Shown: piece after piece, positions 61,065-64,000 of the stretch
How positions within the stretch are numbered: the stretch's first letter is position 1
Layout of the letters: each line of letters starts with the position of its first letter
Position numbers and translations under genes: made by a program
Assembly (NCBI GenBank): GCA_022824405.1
Contig: JAJDZZ010000051.1
Span: forward strand, 1-64,000
DNA: 64,000 nt
Direction of reading: 5' to 3'
From: Opitutales bacterium
Lineage (GTDB): Bacteria > Verrucomicrobiota > Verrucomicrobiia > Opitutales > UBA2995
Notes under the pieces: model-generated
What the model saw: only the letters and a program-made list of their open reading frames with translations
The model's database searches: none
Told to the model about the DNA's origin: nothing

Positions 61065-62021
61065 TAACCGGGGGATGAGCAGAGCTCCCAATACCAATTG
61101 GATGGGATGATAGACGATGACGGGCAGCAAAATGATTCCCAGGATTGGATCGGCTCCGAACAACGAATTGGCAAAGGATGCGCCCGTAGCCAGTGTTTTT
61201 TGGGTGCCGCAAAAGAACACGGCTGGTTTTTCACCTTGCGTGAATAAATCGAGGCGAATGAGGAGAAGGGCCATAGCGTTGACCAGAAAGAACAGGGCGA
61301 AACAAAGCATCGCGGTGAACCAGAGCATACCCCAACCCTGCGACTCCCAGATGCCCGCCATCACGGAATTGGCGAAAGCGGCAAAGACGAGGAATACGAT
61401 GATCCCCTGGTTTATGTGGCCGAAGAGGATTTTATGCCTGATGGCGACTTCCTTGAAGAAATAGTGAACGACTTGACCGACAAGGAAGGGTAGCAGGATC
61501 AGCCGGGTCAATTTGAGGAAAACGGTAGCAAAATCGCCCATTTGACCCACATCCGATTCCGCCAAAACCATCATCCAAAGGGGAGTGATCACAACCGCGG
61601 CGAAATTGGCCACCGTGGTGTTGAAAAGCGCGACCCCGGTATTTCCATCGGCCAGGGAGGTGTAGACAATGGCCGAGGTGATGGTTGTGGGTAAAACGGC
61701 CAGAAAGAAAAACCCCACGCGCAATGGCTGGCCGATCCATTGCGACCAAACGAGGTCTCCCAAAATGAAGAGGAGAGGATAAAGGATAAAAATAAAGCCC
61801 TGTATCAACAGATGGGTCCTCCAACGTACGAGCCCCTTGGCCAGAACTTCGGAGGGCAAGGCCCAGCCCTGAAGAAAAAATACCAGAATTATGCCCAGCT
61901 TCGTCGTAATTTCCGAACGCAGATAACCGCCACTGGCTCCCCACTCCGGAAATACAAAGGCCAAGGCAACGGCTCCGGCAAGGGCTGGGATCAACCATTG
62001 CTGCTGAAAAAAATGCTTCAT
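61035..62021 (-). CDS. Bile acid:sodium symporter-like (SBF) transporter
   Basis: The 328-residue protein has about 9-10 membrane segments and belongs to the SBF-like group (YfeH type). It has RVGFFFLAVLPTTITSAIVY near 110 and the ion-binding style segment VFFCGTQKTLATGASFANSL near 270. The natural substrate is unknown; such proteins transport organic anions with Na+. Its ATG overlaps murJ by four bases. The last residues lie in a GGCGCC repeat. Confidence 0.85.
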   Translation of the reverse strand: MKHFFQQQWLIPALAGAVALAFVFPEWGASGGYLRSEITTKLGIILVFFLQGWALPSEVLAKGLVRWRTHLLIQGFIFILYPLLFILGDLVWSQWIGQPLRVGFFFLAVLPTTITSAIVYTSLADGNTGVALFNTTVANFAAVVITPLWMMVLAESDVGQMGDFATVFLKLTRLILLPFLVGQVVHYFFKEVAIRHKILFGHINQGIIVFLVFAAFANSVMAGIWESQGWGMLWFTAMLCFALFFLVNAMALLLIRLDLFTQGEKPAVFFCGTQKTLATGASFANSLFGADPILGIILLPVIVYHPIQLVLGALLIPRLKAPSALKKG

Positions 62022-63586
62022 GAAACCCTGGATTTGTGCCGCTTGACCAAGCCAAAGAGAAGGGCTTTCAGTTCCTCCAATTCACGGAACCTCGCTATCC
62101 ACAAAACCGAAAAATAACAGATCGCCCCGAGGGGTATCAGGGCCAGGAGGTTAACCGCCGCATTTTCCTTTGAAGTCAATGGAAAGGTTGCCACCCATCG
62201 GCTGGAAATGACAATTATGGCGGCCATGGCGAGGGCGGCCAACACGGCTTTAGCGGTTTCCCGCCATATATGGCCCAGTGGATTGGCCCCAATCAGGCCG
62301 GACAACCTTACGGTCAGGAGAAGGCACTGGACTAAAATGGATAACAGATTGGCCAAGGCCAAGCCGATCACCCCGAGCGGCCAAATGAGAGCCAGGCTCA
62401 AGGCCACGTTCAATCCGACACTGATGCAGGCTATCTTCATGGGTGTCTTGGTATCCTTGTGAGCATAAAAACCCCGAACCAGGATAGCCACCATTGAATA
62501 GGGGGGCAACCCCAGGGCGAACACCCACAAAATCGGTAAGGTCAGGGCTGTATCGGCGGCTCGGAAGGAACCCCATTCAAAGAGGAAGCGCAAAATAGGT
62601 TCGCCCAGAAGAAGCAGTCCAGCCGCAGCCGGAATGGTGATGGCAAAAATCAACCGCAAGGCCTGCTGAAAAACCCGATTGAATTCCCCGGGGCTTTTGC
62701 GCGCCGCCCATTCGGAAAAAGCCGGGAAATAAACCGTGGCGATGGCAATGGAAAATACCCCCAGAGGCAACTCCACCAACCGATTGGCCAGGTAAAGAAC
62801 GGAAACGGCCGATTCATCAATAAAATGGGCCATAGACCTGCTTATGACAATGTTGAGCTGTATGACCGAAGCTCCGGCTATTCCGGGCAAGAGCAATCTG
62901 ACCAATTCCCGCGTTTGAGAGTTGGGCTGGAAATCCGGCGCCAACTTCCATCCCTGGCGCTTCAAGGCAAGCCATGGCGCGGCCAGTTGCAGACATCCCC
63001 CAAAAAGGACTCCGGCACAAAGCCAGTACATGCGGACAAGCATGTCCTCCGTCACCCATAAACCAATCCCTCCCAGAAACAGGATCATGGCCAAATTCAG
63101 CCAGACCGCAGTCAAGGCCGGTATGGCAAATCTCTGCAAAACATTGAGAATGGCGGCAAACGCCGCGGCCAGGCAGATCAATGCCATATAGGGGATCAAC
63201 AGTACTCCCAAAACCATGGCCAGTTCCCATCGGGCGGACAGGTCCGGCATGGCCCCGATCAATATCAGCAACAGGCCAATCAACACCACCAAGCCTAGAA
63301 GCGTCGCGGTCAGCCAACTGATAATTTTGTTGAACAGGGCAAACAGGGCAACCCTGCCCGAAGCTTCTTTTTCCTCCGCCAAAAGCGGAAGCATCGCCGC
63401 CGTCAATGCGCCTTCACCCAATAGCCGACGAAACAGATTGGGAAAGGTAAAAGCCAACAAAAATGCGGAATTGACCACTGAACTTCCAAAAGTGGAAAAA
63501 AGCAGAATATCCCGGGCCAACCCCAGAATACGCGAGCCAACCGTCGAAATCGACACCACGAACACATTCCATAGGCGGTTTGGCAT
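62018..63586 (-). CDS. murJ: Lipid II flippase MurJ
   Basis: The 522-residue protein has about 14 transmembrane segments. It has the MurJ/MviN features: SRILGLARDILLFSTFGSSV near the start, FLLAFTFPNLFRRLLGEGAL around residues 40-65, and RSMAHFIDESAVSVLYLANR with LVELPLGVFSIAIATVYFPA. It moves lipid II across the membrane for peptidoglycan synthesis. It overlaps the SBF transporter gene by four bases. Confidence 0.95.
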   Translation of the reverse strand: MPNRLWNVFVVSISTVGSRILGLARDILLFSTFGSSVVNSAFLLAFTFPNLFRRLLGEGALTAAMLPLLAEEKEASGRVALFALFNKIISWLTATLLGLVVLIGLLLILIGAMPDLSARWELAMVLGVLLIPYMALICLAAAFAAILNVLQRFAIPALTAVWLNLAMILFLGGIGLWVTEDMLVRMYWLCAGVLFGGCLQLAAPWLALKRQGWKLAPDFQPNSQTRELVRLLLPGIAGASVIQLNIVISRSMAHFIDESAVSVLYLANRLVELPLGVFSIAIATVYFPAFSEWAARKSPGEFNRVFQQALRLIFAITIPAAAGLLLLGEPILRFLFEWGSFRAADTALTLPILWVFALGLPPYSMVAILVRGFYAHKDTKTPMKIACISVGLNVALSLALIWPLGVIGLALANLLSILVQCLLLTVRLSGLIGANPLGHIWRETAKAVLAALAMAAIIVISSRWVATFPLTSKENAAVNLLALIPLGAICYFSVLWIARFRELEELKALLFGLVKRHKSRVS

Positions 63587-63689
63587 AATATTTCCCTACC
63601 CTGGAAAATCGGTCATCCCTTTTAAACCAAAAATATTCCCGAGCGACCGCCCTGCCCCGCTGAAGGCTTTCAGCGCTTCCTTCCCCATC

Positions 63690-63772
63690 TTTCGATCACG
63701 ATCACGATTAATCTCAACATCTTCTCCCCATTCCTAATTCCTAATTCCTAATTGGCGCGCCTCGGCGCGCCT
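63690..63772. repeat. Intergenic repeats: GATCACG, AATTAGG tandem and GGCGCG palindrome
   Basis: TCGATCACGATCACGATTAATC, then ATTCCTAATTCCTAATTCCT and AATT (63730-63753), then GGCGCGCCTCGGCGCGCC (63754-63771). The palindrome and tandem form the 3' end of the partial reading frame that follows. Confidence 0.85.
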
Positions 63773-64000
63773 TCTCTCCTTTTGCAATCGGCCGATCACG
63801 CGGTCCGTCTCAAAACCCAATTGTTGGGCATCCAGCACATCCTGCCTGAATTGTTCGGCCGCTTGCTGAAATTCCTTGAGATCATTACCTGATACCGCTT
63901 CAAACATGCCTTTCAGAGAATGAAGGGCATTGAAATAATAGGGATGAACACGCAATATCAATTGAGACAAATTGGTATTTCGAGTGGCTATCAGGGAGAG
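63734..64000 (-). CDS. Partial hypothetical protein cut by the window edge; C-terminus encoded by repeat
   Basis: The frame is open from the right edge and gives at least 88 residues: LSLIATRNTNLSQLILRVHP, then a helical segment (GMFEAVSGNDLKEFQQAAEQ) and a charged C-terminus. The final residues (KERRRAEARQLGIRN) are encoded by the GGCGCG palindrome and the AATTAGG tandem. The real start is beyond base 64000; an internal TTG at 63970 is not needed. I do not recognise the protein. Confidence 0.45.
   Translation of the reverse strand, partial: LSLIATRNTNLSQLILRVHPYYFNALHSLKGMFEAVSGNDLKEFQQAAEQFRQDVLDAQQLGFETDRVIGRLQKERRRAEARQLGIRN

Noticed and set aside
1-64000. CRISPR array
   Set aside because: The short repeats are not regularly spaced with unique spacers of uniform length, and no cas genes are present.
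1-64000. tRNA, rRNA or 4.5S RNA genes
   Set aside because: I saw no TTCGAATCC-type T-loops in cloverleaf context and no rRNA-like sequence. A dedicated covariance search would be needed to exclude short RNAs, particularly near ffh.

Overview
The window looks like a chromosomal segment of a marine verrucomicrobium, probably in or near the Opitutae/Puniceicoccales. The reasons are the mix of PVC-superphylum families (paired DUF1501 and DUF1549/DUF1553 proteins, a TIGR02604-type 'membrane-bound dehydrogenase', many secreted sulfatases, Tat-signal Gfo/Idh/MocA proteins), a GH86 agarase/porphyranase, and a core set (dnaG-rpoD, mreBCD-mrdA, ffh, murJ, rpmB, rpmG) whose proteins have a verrucomicrobial look. 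The taxonomic call rests on gene content only. No rRNA, tRNA, CRISPR array or intact transposase was seen.

Layout. 1-11.3 kb: a DUF1330 protein and a PQQ/cytochrome c alcohol dehydrogenase, an RlpA lipoprotein, a VapBC pair, two sulfatases around a Tat-exported Gfo/Idh/MocA protein, then a SIS-domain isomerase overlapping a ROK kinase. 11.8-24.7 kb, all plus strand: DUF1501 and DUF1549/1553 genes at each end, in opposite order, bracketing a lipoprotein, an atypical Nramp-like transporter, a ManD-family dehydratase and a large exported protein that may be a polysaccharide lyase. 24.7-39.9 kb, nine tightly spaced minus-strand genes: TolB-like propeller, sulfatase, Tat-exported enolase-superfamily enzyme, SGNH/dehydrogenase/cupredoxin fusion, Gfo/Idh/MocA protein, two sulfatases, GH86 and an unknown exported protein. 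I read this as a locus for a sulfated red-algal galactan (porphyran, agar or carrageenan type). 40-64 kb: mostly housekeeping genes (Mrp, L33, a diadenylate cyclase fused to a PTS EIIA domain, NuoA, DUF362 protein, TPR lipoprotein, DnaG, RpoD, TatA, MreBCD, PBP2, TsaD, Ffh, L28, hydrolase, cupin, hydroxyacid dehydrogenase, SBF transporter, MurJ).

How the parts fit. Five sulfatases carrying the formylglycine motif C-x-[PA]-x-R, the GH86 enzyme and the possible lyase would cut and desulfate extracellular polysaccharide. The enolase-superfamily dehydratases, Gfo/Idh/MocA oxidoreductases, SIS isomerase and ROK kinase would process sugars or sugar acids. The TatA-like protein at 50.7 kb could serve the several twin-arginine proteins seen here.

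Two features stand out. First, intergenic spaces are filled with a mosaic of short repeats (CACAGAG heptads, GGCGCC palindromes, AATTAGG tandems, an 18-bp ATCTCGCC-NN-GGCGAGAT palindrome, GATCGTGATCGTG, CCGTG motifs) joined in a recurring order. Second, several conserved proteins lack the metal-binding cysteines usual for their family (DnaG zinc finger, Mrp CxxC, ROK zinc motif), and the Nramp-like protein lacks its canonical metal-site motifs.
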